Of a stretch of DNA of 15,688 bases, positions 7,951-15,071 are shown one piece after another. This stretch comes from Cellvibrionaceae bacterium. GTDB lineage: Bacteria; Pseudomonadota; Gammaproteobacteria; Pseudomonadales; Cellvibrionaceae. Under the pieces are notes generated by a model that was not told where the DNA came from, did no database searches, and was given only the letters and a program-made list of their open reading frames with translations. Position 1 is the stretch's first letter; each line of letters starts with the position of its first letter. Position numbers and translations under genes: made by a program. The stretch spans positions 1 to 15,688 of the forward strand of contig JAGKXA010000186.1 in assembly GCA_021151615.1 (NCBI GenBank). The letters run 5' to 3'.

Positions 7951-8664
7951 TTATTCAGCAGAACCTTCAGCAGCAACGTATTCATCTTTGTTGGGTACAG
8001 ATGAAGCAGACTTGGAACCCTCCAGGCACGCATCAGCGATAGCACTTACGTACAATTTAATTGCACGGATAGCGTCATCGTTACCAGGAATTACGTAGTC
8101 AACACCTTCCGGGTTGCTGTTGGTATCAACGATACCAATTACAGGGATACCCAGCTTGTTAGCTTCCTGAATCGCGATGCGCTCGTGATCAACGTCGATT
8201 ACGAACATTGCATCAGGCAGACCAGCGATGTTTTTGATACCGCCGATAGAACGCTCCAATTTCTCCATATCGCGGGTACGCATCAGAGCTTCTTTCTTGG
8301 TCAATTTCAGGAAAGTACCATCCTGGCTTTGAGTAGTCAGATCAGACAAACGACGGATAGAGGCGCGGATGGTTTTGTAGTTGGTGAGCATTCCGCCCAA
8401 CCAACGATGGCTAACATAAGGTTGACCAGCGCGTTCAGCTTGCTCTTTGATGGTCTTTTGTGCAGCGCGCTTGGTACCAACAAACAGGATTTTTTTCTTT
8501 TGTGAAGCCAGTTGAGTGATCAACGCCAGAGCTTCGTTAAAGGCTGGAACAGTGTGCTCCAGGTTGATGATATGAATCTTGTTACGCGCACCGAAGATGT
8601 ATTTGCCCATCTTTGGGTTCCAGTAACGGGTTTGGTGACCGAAGTGGACACCGGCAGACAACAT
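7951..8664 (-). CDS. rpsB: 30S ribosomal protein S2 (start uncertain)
   Basis: S2 binds the 30S subunit late in assembly and is needed for S1 docking. From ATG 8662-8664 the product is 237 residues and matches the family throughout: AGVHFGHQTRYWNPKM near the N-terminus, FGARNKIHIINLEHTVPAF, FVGTKRAA, HRWLGGMLTN, TQSQDGTF, LTKKEALMRTRDMEKLE, PGNDDAIRAIKLY. In this family the ATG here normally corresponds to residue 9 (the M of RDM); the frame continues eight codons upstream with RRD just before that M, and the codon at the usual start position (8686-8688) is ACG. An in-frame stop lies at 8692-8694, and no ATG, GTG or TTG occurs between. A GGAG at 8708-8711 is 19 nt from the ACG and 43 nt from the ATG. 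Either ATG 8664 or ACG 8688 is the true start, or a base is wrong. Confidence 0.95.
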   Translation of the reverse strand: MLSAGVHFGHQTRYWNPKMGKYIFGARNKIHIINLEHTVPAFNEALALITQLASQKKKILFVGTKRAAQKTIKEQAERAGQPYVSHRWLGGMLTNYKTIRASIRRLSDLTTQSQDGTFLKLTKKEALMRTRDMEKLERSIGGIKNIAGLPDAMFVIDVDHERIAIQEANKLGIPVIGIVDTNSNPEGVDYVIPGNDDAIRAIKLYVSAIADACLEGSKSASSVPNKDEYVAAEGSAE

Positions 8665-8750
8665 GTCGCGCCGATGTATGTGTGACGTTGGTTAAATAAA
8701 GGATTTTCTCCAGTTTCAGACAGGATTTAGCCCTAACCCGAAAAAAGAGG
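8665..8750 (-). promoter_or_regulatory. Predicted rpsB 5' leader
   Basis: From the predicted promoter to the rpsB ATG there are about 85 nt of leader. It contains a small hairpin-forming segment, GGGTTA with TAAATCC around GGGC (with one bulge), then a GGAG (8708-8711) that is too far from either possible start for normal initiation. In E. coli S2 represses its own operon by acting on the rpsB 5' untranslated region; a similar structured leader here is plausible but not shown by the sequence alone. Confidence 0.4.
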
Positions 8751-8755
8751 CGCGC

Positions 8756-8784
8756 TTTATACCACAAAAAAACCACCAGATAAA
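8756..8784 (-). promoter_or_regulatory. Likely sigma-70 promoter of rpsB-tsf with GC-rich discriminator
   Basis: On the minus strand, -35 TTTATC (8779-8784), a 17-bp spacer and -10 TATAAA (8756-8761) are followed directly by GCGCGCC (8749-8755). A GC-rich discriminator just after the -10 is typical of stringently controlled ribosomal promoters. The -35 matches the consensus at only about half the positions. The start of transcription would be near 8748-8750. Confidence 0.55.
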
Positions 8785-8907
8785 CCTAAATGCCTTGCAA
8801 CTACGGCATTCAGGCCAATGTAAGGAACTGCTTATCCCTCTAGGCTGCATCCGAATCAACTTGTACACTAGTGAAATGATCACCCAAGAACCTCCCGAGA
8901 CCTCATC

Positions 8908-10098
8908 ATGAAAGAAACCTGGCGCTGGTTTGGCCCCAAAGATACCGTCAGCCTGCAAAACATCGCCCAAGCAGGAGCAACCGGCATAGTGACCTCGCTG
9001 CATCATATTCCCACCGGCGCGGCCTGGCCTATGGCCGACATTCTGGAACGCAAAAAACTCATTGAAGATCATGGGCTTGAATGGGCGGTGATCGAAAGTA
9101 TCCCCCTCCATAACGATATCAAAACCCGCACCGGTAACTTCCAGCAATACATCGACAACTATAAAGAGTCGCTGCGCAATGTTGGCGCCGCCGGTGTTTA
9201 CGATGTTTGCTATAACTTTATGCCAGTAGTCGATTGGACCCGCACCAACCTCAACTACACATTGCCCAATAACGCACGCGCGCTGCGTTTTGAGATGAGC
9301 GACTTTGCTGCTTACGATGTTTATATCCTGCAACGCCCGAACGCTGAACAATCCTATAATCCCGATGTACTTGCCAAAGCCAAGGCACGTCTGGATGCAA
9401 TGAGCAACGAAGAAAAAGCCCTGCTGGAAAAAAACATCATTGCCGGCTTACCGGGTGGCGAAGGCTCCTATGACCGTGCAGGTATTCGCACCGCAATTGA
9501 CCTGTTTATCCAAATGGGCGATGAAGGTATGCGTGCCAACCTGTTTGCTTTCCTGCGCGAAGTAATCCCGGTGGCAGAGGAAGCCGGTGTACGCATGGCC
9601 ATTCATCCGGATGACCCACCCTTCTCACTCTTTGGCTTGCCGCGCGTAGTTTCCACTGCTGACGATGCCCGCGCATTGCTCAACGCTGTACCTAGCCCAT
9701 CCAACGGGTTGACCCTGTGTGCAGGCTCCTACGGCGCCCGTTGCGATAATGACCTGGTTGCCATGGCACGTGAGTTCGGCGAGCGCATTTATTTCGTCCA
9801 TCTGCGCAATATCAAACGCGAGGAAGATGGCTCCTTCTTTGAATCTGATCATCTGGATGGCGACAACGACATGGTCGGCCTGATTGAGGCCCTGTTAGAT
9901 GAAGAAGATCGCCGCAAAAAAGCCGGCATTCAACTGCCCGCTATCGCCATGCGCCCGGATCACGGCCACTTGATGGGCGATGAAATTGGCAAGAGCGGCA
10001 TCAACCCCGGCTATTCCTATGCGGGCCGTATGAAAGGCCTGGCAGAGTTGCGCGGGGTTATCCATGCGCTTACCAGTTTGCGCCGTCGCACTGCCTGA
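8908..10098 (+). CDS. uxuA: Mannonate dehydratase
   Basis: UxuA dehydrates D-mannonate to 2-keto-3-deoxy-D-gluconate in glucuronate catabolism, in the cytosol with Mn or Fe. The product is 396 residues (E. coli 394) and is full length. It begins KETWRWFGPKD and contains the TIM-barrel features of the family. Likely metal ligands, by comparison with the Streptococcus suis enzyme, are H233 in IHPDDPP, C271 in TLCAGSYG, H298 in FVHLRN and D351 in RPDHGHLMGDE. The gene stands alone: no uxuB, kdgK, transporter or regulator is next to it. It sits between the divergent rpsB and map, which are usually adjacent. The ribosome site is weak (GAGACC about 10 nt upstream), and I found no sequence like the E. 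coli UxuR operator upstream, only a TGTACA palindrome at 8862-8867. Confidence 0.95.
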   Translation: MKETWRWFGPKDTVSLQNIAQAGATGIVTSLHHIPTGAAWPMADILERKKLIEDHGLEWAVIESIPLHNDIKTRTGNFQQYIDNYKESLRNVGAAGVYDVCYNFMPVVDWTRTNLNYTLPNNARALRFEMSDFAAYDVYILQRPNAEQSYNPDVLAKAKARLDAMSNEEKALLEKNIIAGLPGGEGSYDRAGIRTAIDLFIQMGDEGMRANLFAFLREVIPVAEEAGVRMAIHPDDPPFSLFGLPRVVSTADDARALLNAVPSPSNGLTLCAGSYGARCDNDLVAMAREFGERIYFVHLRNIKREEDGSFFESDHLDGDNDMVGLIEALLDEEDRRKKAGIQLPAIAMRPDHGHLMGDEIGKSGINPGYSYAGRMKGLAELRGVIHALTSLRRRTA

Positions 10099-10120
10099 TC
10101 AAACATCTGCCTCTAAACCA

Positions 10121-10140
10121 GGGGGAGGAAGTTCTCCCCC
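10121..10140 (+). terminator. GC-rich hairpin after uxuA, possible terminator lacking a U tract
   Basis: GGGGGAG (10121-10127) pairs perfectly with CTCCCCC (10134-10140) around a 6-nt loop, 22 nt after the uxuA stop. The sequence after the stem is AACCCTCTCATC, with no T run, so it is not a standard intrinsic terminator. It may slow polymerase, stabilise the 3' end or act with Rho. Confidence 0.45.
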
Positions 10141-10168
10141 AACCCTCTCATCAAACAATTCCCTTTCA

Positions 10169-10237
10169 AAACGATTCCAACTTGATCTATTAGCCCAATA
10201 GAGGATTGATCTTGGGCAAAGCGGGTTGGAATCGTTT
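10169..10237. repeat. 69-bp element with perfect 13-bp inverted ends
   Basis: AAACGATTCCAAC (10169-10181) is repeated in perfect inverse as GTTGGAATCGTTT (10225-10237), with a 43-bp spacer. Within the spacer, CTATT/AATAG (10187-10201) and GCCCAA/TTGGGC (10193-10198, 10212-10217) can form alternative small stems, and TTGATCT occurs twice in direct order. The right arm overlaps the likely map promoter region. It could be a paired operator, a foldable RNA element or a small non-autonomous mobile remnant. No target duplication is evident. Confidence 0.7.
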
Positions 10238-10254
10238 AGAATGCGGCATATTTT
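10226..10254 (+). promoter_or_regulatory. Candidate promoter of map-glnD-dapC-nth
   Basis: TTGGAA (10226-10231), 17 bp, TATTTT (10249-10254), each matching the sigma-70 consensus at four of six positions. A competing -10 is TAGAAT (10237-10242), but its -35 is poor. The -35 lies within the right arm of the 13-bp inverted repeat, so a protein bound there would compete with RNA polymerase. Confidence 0.35.
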
Positions 10255-10281
10255 CAATCACTGTCGAGATTGCCTGAATTC

Positions 10282-11055
10282 ATGTCAGTTACTATCAAAA
10301 CCCCGGAAGAAATCGAAAAAATGCGCATCGCCGGCCGCATGGCTGCCGAAGTGCTGGAAATGATTGGCCAATACGTTCAACCCGGTGTTACTACCGCCGA
10401 GCTGGACAAAATCTGCCACGATCACATTGTCAATGTACAAAAAGCCATTCCCGCTTGCCTGGGTTATCGCGGTTTTCCAAAATCGATCTGCACCTCGGTC
10501 AACCAGGTCGTATGCCACGGCATTCCGTCTGATAAAAAAGTGCTCAAGTCGGGTGACATTATCAATATCGATGTCACAGTAATTTATGAGGGCTACCACG
10601 GCGATACCAGTGCGATGTATTTTGTAGGCACGCCTGCACCACACGCCGAGCGATTGGTAAAAGTCACCCAGGAATGTATGTACAAGGCAATCAAGCTGGT
10701 TAAACCCGGTTGTCGCCTGGGTGATATAGGTCATGTGATCCAGGAATACGCTGAGGCCAATTACTATTCAGTAGTGCGCGAATATTGCGGCCACGGCATT
10801 GGCAAAGTATTCCATGAAGACCCACAAATTTTGCATTACGGCCGCCCCGGTACCGGAATGGAACTCAAAGAAGGCATGTGCTTTACCATTGAGCCCATGA
10901 TCAACGCCGGCAAACCGCACACCAAATTAAAAAGCGATGGCTGGACTGTAGAAACCAAAGATGGTCGCCTCTCCGCGCAGTGGGAGCACACCATGATTGT
11001 CACCAAAGACGGTGTAGAAGTATTCACCGCTCGCGCTGGCGAAGTTTTCAATTAA
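10282..11055 (+). CDS. map: Type I methionine aminopeptidase
   Basis: Map removes the initiator methionine from new proteins whose second residue is small. The product is 257 residues from ATG 10282, matching the family start (MSVTIKTPEEIEKM); an upstream in-frame TTG at 10270 would add four residues and lacks a spaced ribosome site. The pita-bread fold metal ligands are visible: the pair of aspartates in INIDVTVI and GDTSAMY, the histidine in YCGHGIG, and glutamates in TIEPM and QWEHT. CHGIP, with the substrate-pocket histidine, is also present. The stop overlaps the glnD ATG by one base (TAATG), so the two are probably translationally coupled. It is the first gene of the plus-strand housekeeping operon. 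Confidence 0.96.
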   Translation: MSVTIKTPEEIEKMRIAGRMAAEVLEMIGQYVQPGVTTAELDKICHDHIVNVQKAIPACLGYRGFPKSICTSVNQVVCHGIPSDKKVLKSGDIINIDVTVIYEGYHGDTSAMYFVGTPAPHAERLVKVTQECMYKAIKLVKPGCRLGDIGHVIQEYAEANYYSVVREYCGHGIGKVFHEDPQILHYGRPGTGMELKEGMCFTIEPMINAGKPHTKLKSDGWTVETKDGRLSAQWEHTMIVTKDGVEVFTARAGEVFN

Positions 11056-13835
11056 TGGCCATTAACGATTGGGTTGCGCGCGTGCTGGGCAAACGCGCAA
11101 CACCTGTTACGTCCCCATCACCACAGCCTCAGGAATCCGGTAAACCCATGTCGATGTCTGCAGTGCCCTATTTTGAACGGCCATTATTTTTCTTTGATCA
11201 AAGTCGTTTCCGCCGCGCACTCGCTGAAAAGCCGATCATCACCGTATTCAAAGATGCAATCAACGCAGCAAGTACCCAAGCCAATCGCCGCTTCATAGAA
11301 GGTGAAGATATTCGCGCGCTGGTGTATGAACGCGCGCTGTTTATCGATTGCGTGTTGCACTACGCGTGGCATCAATTCTCATGGCCAGACAGTATCAGCC
11401 TGGAAGCTGTTGGTGGTTATGGGCGCGGTGAGTTGCACCCTGGCTCCGATATAGATTTGTTAATTCTGCACCGCCCTGACGTCTTTGAACGCTGCAAAGA
11501 AAATATCGAAAAATTTCTCACACTCCTGTGGGACATAGGTTTGGAAATAGGCAGCAGTGTGCGCACCGTAAAACAAACCATTGAAATTGCGCGCACTGAT
11601 ATTACTGTAGCTACCAATATCATGGAATCACGCACGCTGGTGGGCGACCCATCGCTGCGACTGGAATTAGTGCAAGCCTCAGCACCCGAGAAAATCTGGT
11701 CGGTAGAAGAGTTTTTCCGCGCAAAATATCAGGAGCAACAAGAGCGCCATAAAAAATATAACGATACCGAATACAACCTGGAACCCAATATCAAAAATGC
11801 TCCCGGTGGCTTGCGCGATATTCAAACCATCAGCTGGGTAACCAAACGCTACTTCGGGGTACGCACCCTAAAGCAACTCGAAGGCAAAGGCTTTTTTACC
11901 GACGAAGAATTTTCCCTGCTCAATTCTGGCGAAGAATACCTGTGGCGAGTGCGCTATGCACTGCACATGGTGGCCAAACGAGCTGAAGAGCGATTGCTGT
12001 TTGATTACCAACGTGAAATCGCCAAATTTTTTGGCTATACCGACAGCCACGAGGGCCTGGCGGTCGAGCAGTTTATGCACAAGTACTATCGCACTGTGCT
12101 GGCTCTGCGCGAATTAAATGATGTAGTTTTGCAATTTTTGTCTGAGGCAATTTTGCAGAAAGGCAAAACCAAAAGTGTGGTTTCAATTAATGAGCGCTTC
12201 CAGTTGCGCGACAATTTTATCGAAGCCACTCACACCTACGCCTTTGAAGAAAACCCATCAGCACTACTGGAAATGTTTGTGCTTATGGCGCAAAACCCGC
12301 AAATCGTTGGTGTGCGCGCTTCTACCATTCGCTGGATTCGCGAGAGCCGCCATTTAATTGATGACAACTTCCGCAACAACCCTAAAAATACGCAGCTGTT
12401 CATCAAATTACTGCAACAGCCCGCCGGATTGGTAGAGCAATTAAAGCGCATGTCGCGTTACGGTATTCTCGGTTTGTATTTACCGGAATTTGGCCAGGTC
12501 ACAGGCCAAATGCAACACGATTTATTTCATATCTACACCGTGGATGCACACACCCTTAAAGTGGTGCAGAACATGTGCAATTTTTTGCTGCCCTCGGCCA
12601 AAGAAGAATTCCCGGTTGCAGCGCATATTATGACGCGCCTGCCGAAACTGGAATTGCTCTACATTTCCGGCTTGTATCACGATATCGGCAAAGGCCGCGG
12701 TGGCGATCACTCCACGCTTGGCGCAGTCGATGCCGAAGAGTTTTGTGTGCGCCACGGCATTTCACCGCGCGAAACCCGTTTGGTTTGCTGGCTGGTAGAG
12801 AAACATTTGTTGATGTCGCAGGTATCGCAAAAGCAGGATATTTCTGACCCGGAGGTTATTCATAAATTTGCGCTGGCCGTTGGCGATCAATTGCACCTGG
12901 ATTACTTGTACTGTTTAACCGTTGCCGATATTAACGGCACCAACAAGGAATTGTGGAATACCTGGCGTGCCAGCTTGTTGCGCCAACTGTATCTGGATAC
13001 TCGCCGCGCGCTGCGCCGTGGCTTGGAAAACAATGTCGACAAGCACGATTTAATTGAAGAGACCCAGCAGGCCGCTATTCGCAAACTTGCGCGTAAAGGT
13101 CTAAGCAAGGAACAAGTCCTCGCACTCTGGGGCGATATGGGCGATGATTATTTCCTGCGCGAAAACTTTGTCGATATCGCTTGGCACACCGAAGCGATTG
13201 CTGCACGTACAAATGACCAACCACTGGTGCTGATTAAAAAAACCAGCAGCAAAGAGTTAGCTGGCGCAACACAAATTTTCGTTTACAGCAAGAACCAGAA
13301 AAATGTTTTCGTAGCGGCGGCAACAGCACTTAGCCAGTTAAACCTGAGCATTCAGGATGCCAAAATTTACAGCTCAAAATCCGGGTACACGATAGATACT
13401 TTTTTTGTATTAAATGAAGATGGCAAACCCCTAGGCAACAACGCCACATTGCTAAAACAAATTCAGAAGGCGCTGCTGGAAGAGTTGAGTCTGGTTGATA
13501 ACTATCGCGATGTAATTGGCCGTCGCACACCGCGTCGCTTGAAATATTTTGCGTCACCCACTCGCACTTCGCTCAGCACCGACACCATTCGCAATTGCAG
13601 CGTGTTGGAAGTCATTAGCCCGGATCGCCCCGGCCTGCTCGCCTGTATCGGGCGCATATTTATGGATTTCGATATTCAACTATTGAATGCCAAAATCGCC
13701 ACCCTCGGCGAACGTGTTGAAGATATGTTTTTTATCGCTGACAGCGAGGGGAAACCCTTAAGCGATGCATCTGTGTGCGAAAGGTTGCAGCAAGAAATCC
13801 GCGAACAGCTGGACAAGCGCGTCGACAAACTTTAA
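11055..13835 (+). CDS. glnD: [Protein-PII] uridylyltransferase / uridylyl-removing enzyme
   Basis: GlnD is the primary glutamine sensor: it uridylylates PII when nitrogen is scarce and removes UMP when glutamine is high. From ATG 11055 it has 926 residues, slightly longer than the roughly 890-900 in E. coli and Pseudomonas. The nucleotidyltransferase domain carries GGYGRGELHPGSDIDLL (about 120-136; D132 and D134 bind metal). The linker contains YNLEPNIKNAPGGLRDIQT. The HD hydrolase domain has H542-D543 in YHDIGKGRGGDHS. Two ACT domains lie at about 722-795 and 850-905, the second with SPDRPGLLACIGRIF and TLGERVEDMFF. The first 31 residues are proline- and serine-rich and not seen in relatives; ATG 11148 or 11154 would match Pseudomonas better, but the TAATG overlap with map favours 11055. 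Map-glnD-dapC order is typical of pseudomonads. Confidence 0.96.
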   Translation: MAINDWVARVLGKRATPVTSPSPQPQESGKPMSMSAVPYFERPLFFFDQSRFRRALAEKPIITVFKDAINAASTQANRRFIEGEDIRALVYERALFIDCVLHYAWHQFSWPDSISLEAVGGYGRGELHPGSDIDLLILHRPDVFERCKENIEKFLTLLWDIGLEIGSSVRTVKQTIEIARTDITVATNIMESRTLVGDPSLRLELVQASAPEKIWSVEEFFRAKYQEQQERHKKYNDTEYNLEPNIKNAPGGLRDIQTISWVTKRYFGVRTLKQLEGKGFFTDEEFSLLNSGEEYLWRVRYALHMVAKRAEERLLFDYQREIAKFFGYTDSHEGLAVEQFMHKYYRTVLALRELNDVVLQFLSEAILQKGKTKSVVSINERFQLRDNFIEATHTYAFEENPSALLEMFVLMAQNPQIVGVRASTIRWIRESRHLIDDNFRNNPKNTQLFIKLLQQPAGLVEQLKRMSRYGILGLYLPEFGQVTGQMQHDLFHIYTVDAHTLKVVQNMCNFLLPSAKEEFPVAAHIMTRLPKLELLYISGLYHDIGKGRGGDHSTLGAVDAEEFCVRHGISPRETRLVCWLVEKHLLMSQVSQKQDISDPEVIHKFALAVGDQLHLDYLYCLTVADINGTNKELWNTWRASLLRQLYLDTRRALRRGLENNVDKHDLIEETQQAAIRKLARKGLSKEQVLALWGDMGDDYFLRENFVDIAWHTEAIAARTNDQPLVLIKKTSSKELAGATQIFVYSKNQKNVFVAAATALSQLNLSIQDAKIYSSKSGYTIDTFFVLNEDGKPLGNNATLLKQIQKALLEELSLVDNYRDVIGRRTPRRLKYFASPTRTSLSTDTIRNCSVLEVISPDRPGLLACIGRIFMDFDIQLLNAKIATLGERVEDMFFIADSEGKPLSDASVCERLQQEIREQLDKRVDKL

Positions 13836-13859
13836 TTGAATCAGACCTTCAGATATTAG

Positions 13860-15068
13860 ATGGCAATCATGAACCCGGATTTAAACCTTTTACATCCCTA
13901 CCCGTTTGAAAAGCTTGCTGCACTGAAAGCGGCAGTCACTGCACCTGCGCATCTGAAAGATATTATGCTTTCTATTGGCGAACCAAAGCACGAGCCGCCG
14001 GCATTTGTGTTGGAAACCCTGGTGAGTAATTTATCGAAATTATCCAACTACCCAACCACCAAAGGCCTGCCGGAATTGCGCGAAGCGATTGCAACCTGGG
14101 CCAGCAAACGCTTCCAATTAAGTGCCGGAATCTTTACTGCTGATAAACACGTGTTGCCAGTCAACGGAACCCGCGAAGCCCTGTTCGCATTTGCACAGGC
14201 AATTGTCGATCGCAGTAAACCCGATGCATTGATTGTATCGCCCAACCCGTTTTATCAAATTTATGAAGGCGCCGCACTGCTCTCCGGTGCACAACCTTAC
14301 TTTTTAAATTGCACCCCGGAAAATAATTTTATTCCGGATTTTACTGCGGTACCCGCAGAGGTATGGAAACGCTGCCAACTGTTATTTATTTGCTCGCCGG
14401 GCAATCCCACGGGGGCCGTAATGAGCACTGCGCAATTAAAAGAATTGATTACATTGGCCGACCAATACGATTTCGTTATCGCCTCCGATGAATGCTACTC
14501 CGAATTGTATTTTGATGAAGCCAATCCACCTGCTGGCTTATTGCAAGCCTGCGCAGAATTAGGCCGCGATGACTTTGCCCGCTGCGTGGTTTTTCATAGC
14601 TTGTCCAAGCGCTCCAACCTGCCTGGCCTACGCTCTGGTTTTGTTGGCGGTGACGCAAAAATTCTGGAGAAATTCCTGCTCTATCGCACCTATCACGGCT
14701 GCGCCATGCCAGTGCCCACACAGCTAGCCAGTGTTGCGGCATGGGAAGATGAAAGCCATGTGATTGAAAACCGCACGGCTTATCGCCAAAAATTTGATGC
14801 AGTGCTGGATGTACTTGCCGGCGTGTTGCCCGTGGCAAAACCCGATGCCAGTTTTTATCTCTGGCCAAAAACGCCCATTAAAGGTGAAGCTTTTGCACAA
14901 CAACTATTTGCCCAACAGAAAGTGACTGTACTTCCCGGCAGCTATTTAGCGCGTGAAGCAAACGGCGTTAACCCCGGTGAAGATTACGTTCGTATGGCAT
15001 TGGTTGCACCACTGGCAGAATGCGTCGAAGCAGCCCAGCGCATTAAACAATTTGTGCAATCGCTATAA
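13860..15068 (+). CDS. dapC: Succinyldiaminopimelate aminotransferase (PLP-dependent)
   Basis: DapC transfers an amino group from glutamate to N-succinyl-2-amino-6-ketopimelate in the succinylase branch of lysine and meso-diaminopimelate synthesis, supplying peptidoglycan. The 402-residue product is a fold-type I class I/II aminotransferase. Visible are LSIGEPKHEPPAFV, NYPTTKGLPELREAI, VNGTREALFAF, the PLP-contacting N182 in SPGNPTG and D210 in ASDECYSELYF, the Schiff-base lysine K250 in HSLSKRSNLPGLRSGF, and carboxylate-binding R378 in YVRMALVAP. The sequence follows Pseudomonas DapC closely, which favours this over ArgD or another aminotransferase. A second ATG three codons in (13869, MNPDLN) matches the family start at least as well; neither has a clear ribosome site. 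It lies 24 bp after glnD and 3 bp before nth, so one transcript is likely. Confidence 0.92.
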   Translation: MAIMNPDLNLLHPYPFEKLAALKAAVTAPAHLKDIMLSIGEPKHEPPAFVLETLVSNLSKLSNYPTTKGLPELREAIATWASKRFQLSAGIFTADKHVLPVNGTREALFAFAQAIVDRSKPDALIVSPNPFYQIYEGAALLSGAQPYFLNCTPENNFIPDFTAVPAEVWKRCQLLFICSPGNPTGAVMSTAQLKELITLADQYDFVIASDECYSELYFDEANPPAGLLQACAELGRDDFARCVVFHSLSKRSNLPGLRSGFVGGDAKILEKFLLYRTYHGCAMPVPTQLASVAAWEDESHVIENRTAYRQKFDAVLDVLAGVLPVAKPDASFYLWPKTPIKGEAFAQQLFAQQKVTVLPGSYLAREANGVNPGEDYVRMALVAPLAECVEAAQRIKQFVQSL

Positions 15069-15071
15069 GCT

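Noticed and set aside
8716..9351. A 211-codon open frame on the minus strand, antisense to uxuA and running into the rpsB promoter region
   Set aside because: It covers the start of a clearly recognised uxuA and overlaps the rpsB promoter and leader. Its product has no recognisable domains.
10169..10237. The possibility that the inverted-repeat element is a tRNA gene
   Set aside because: The spacer has no D-, anticodon- or T-arm arrangement, and the end sequences do not fit an acceptor stem with the usual conserved bases.
10285..10734. A 149-codon minus-strand frame inside map
   Set aside because: It lies fully within map, with no domain and no start signal, and is explained by the antisense of a conserved gene.
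14476..14868. A 130-codon minus-strand frame inside dapC
   Set aside because: It is antisense to the PLP-lysine region of dapC, has arbitrary composition and has no ribosome site.
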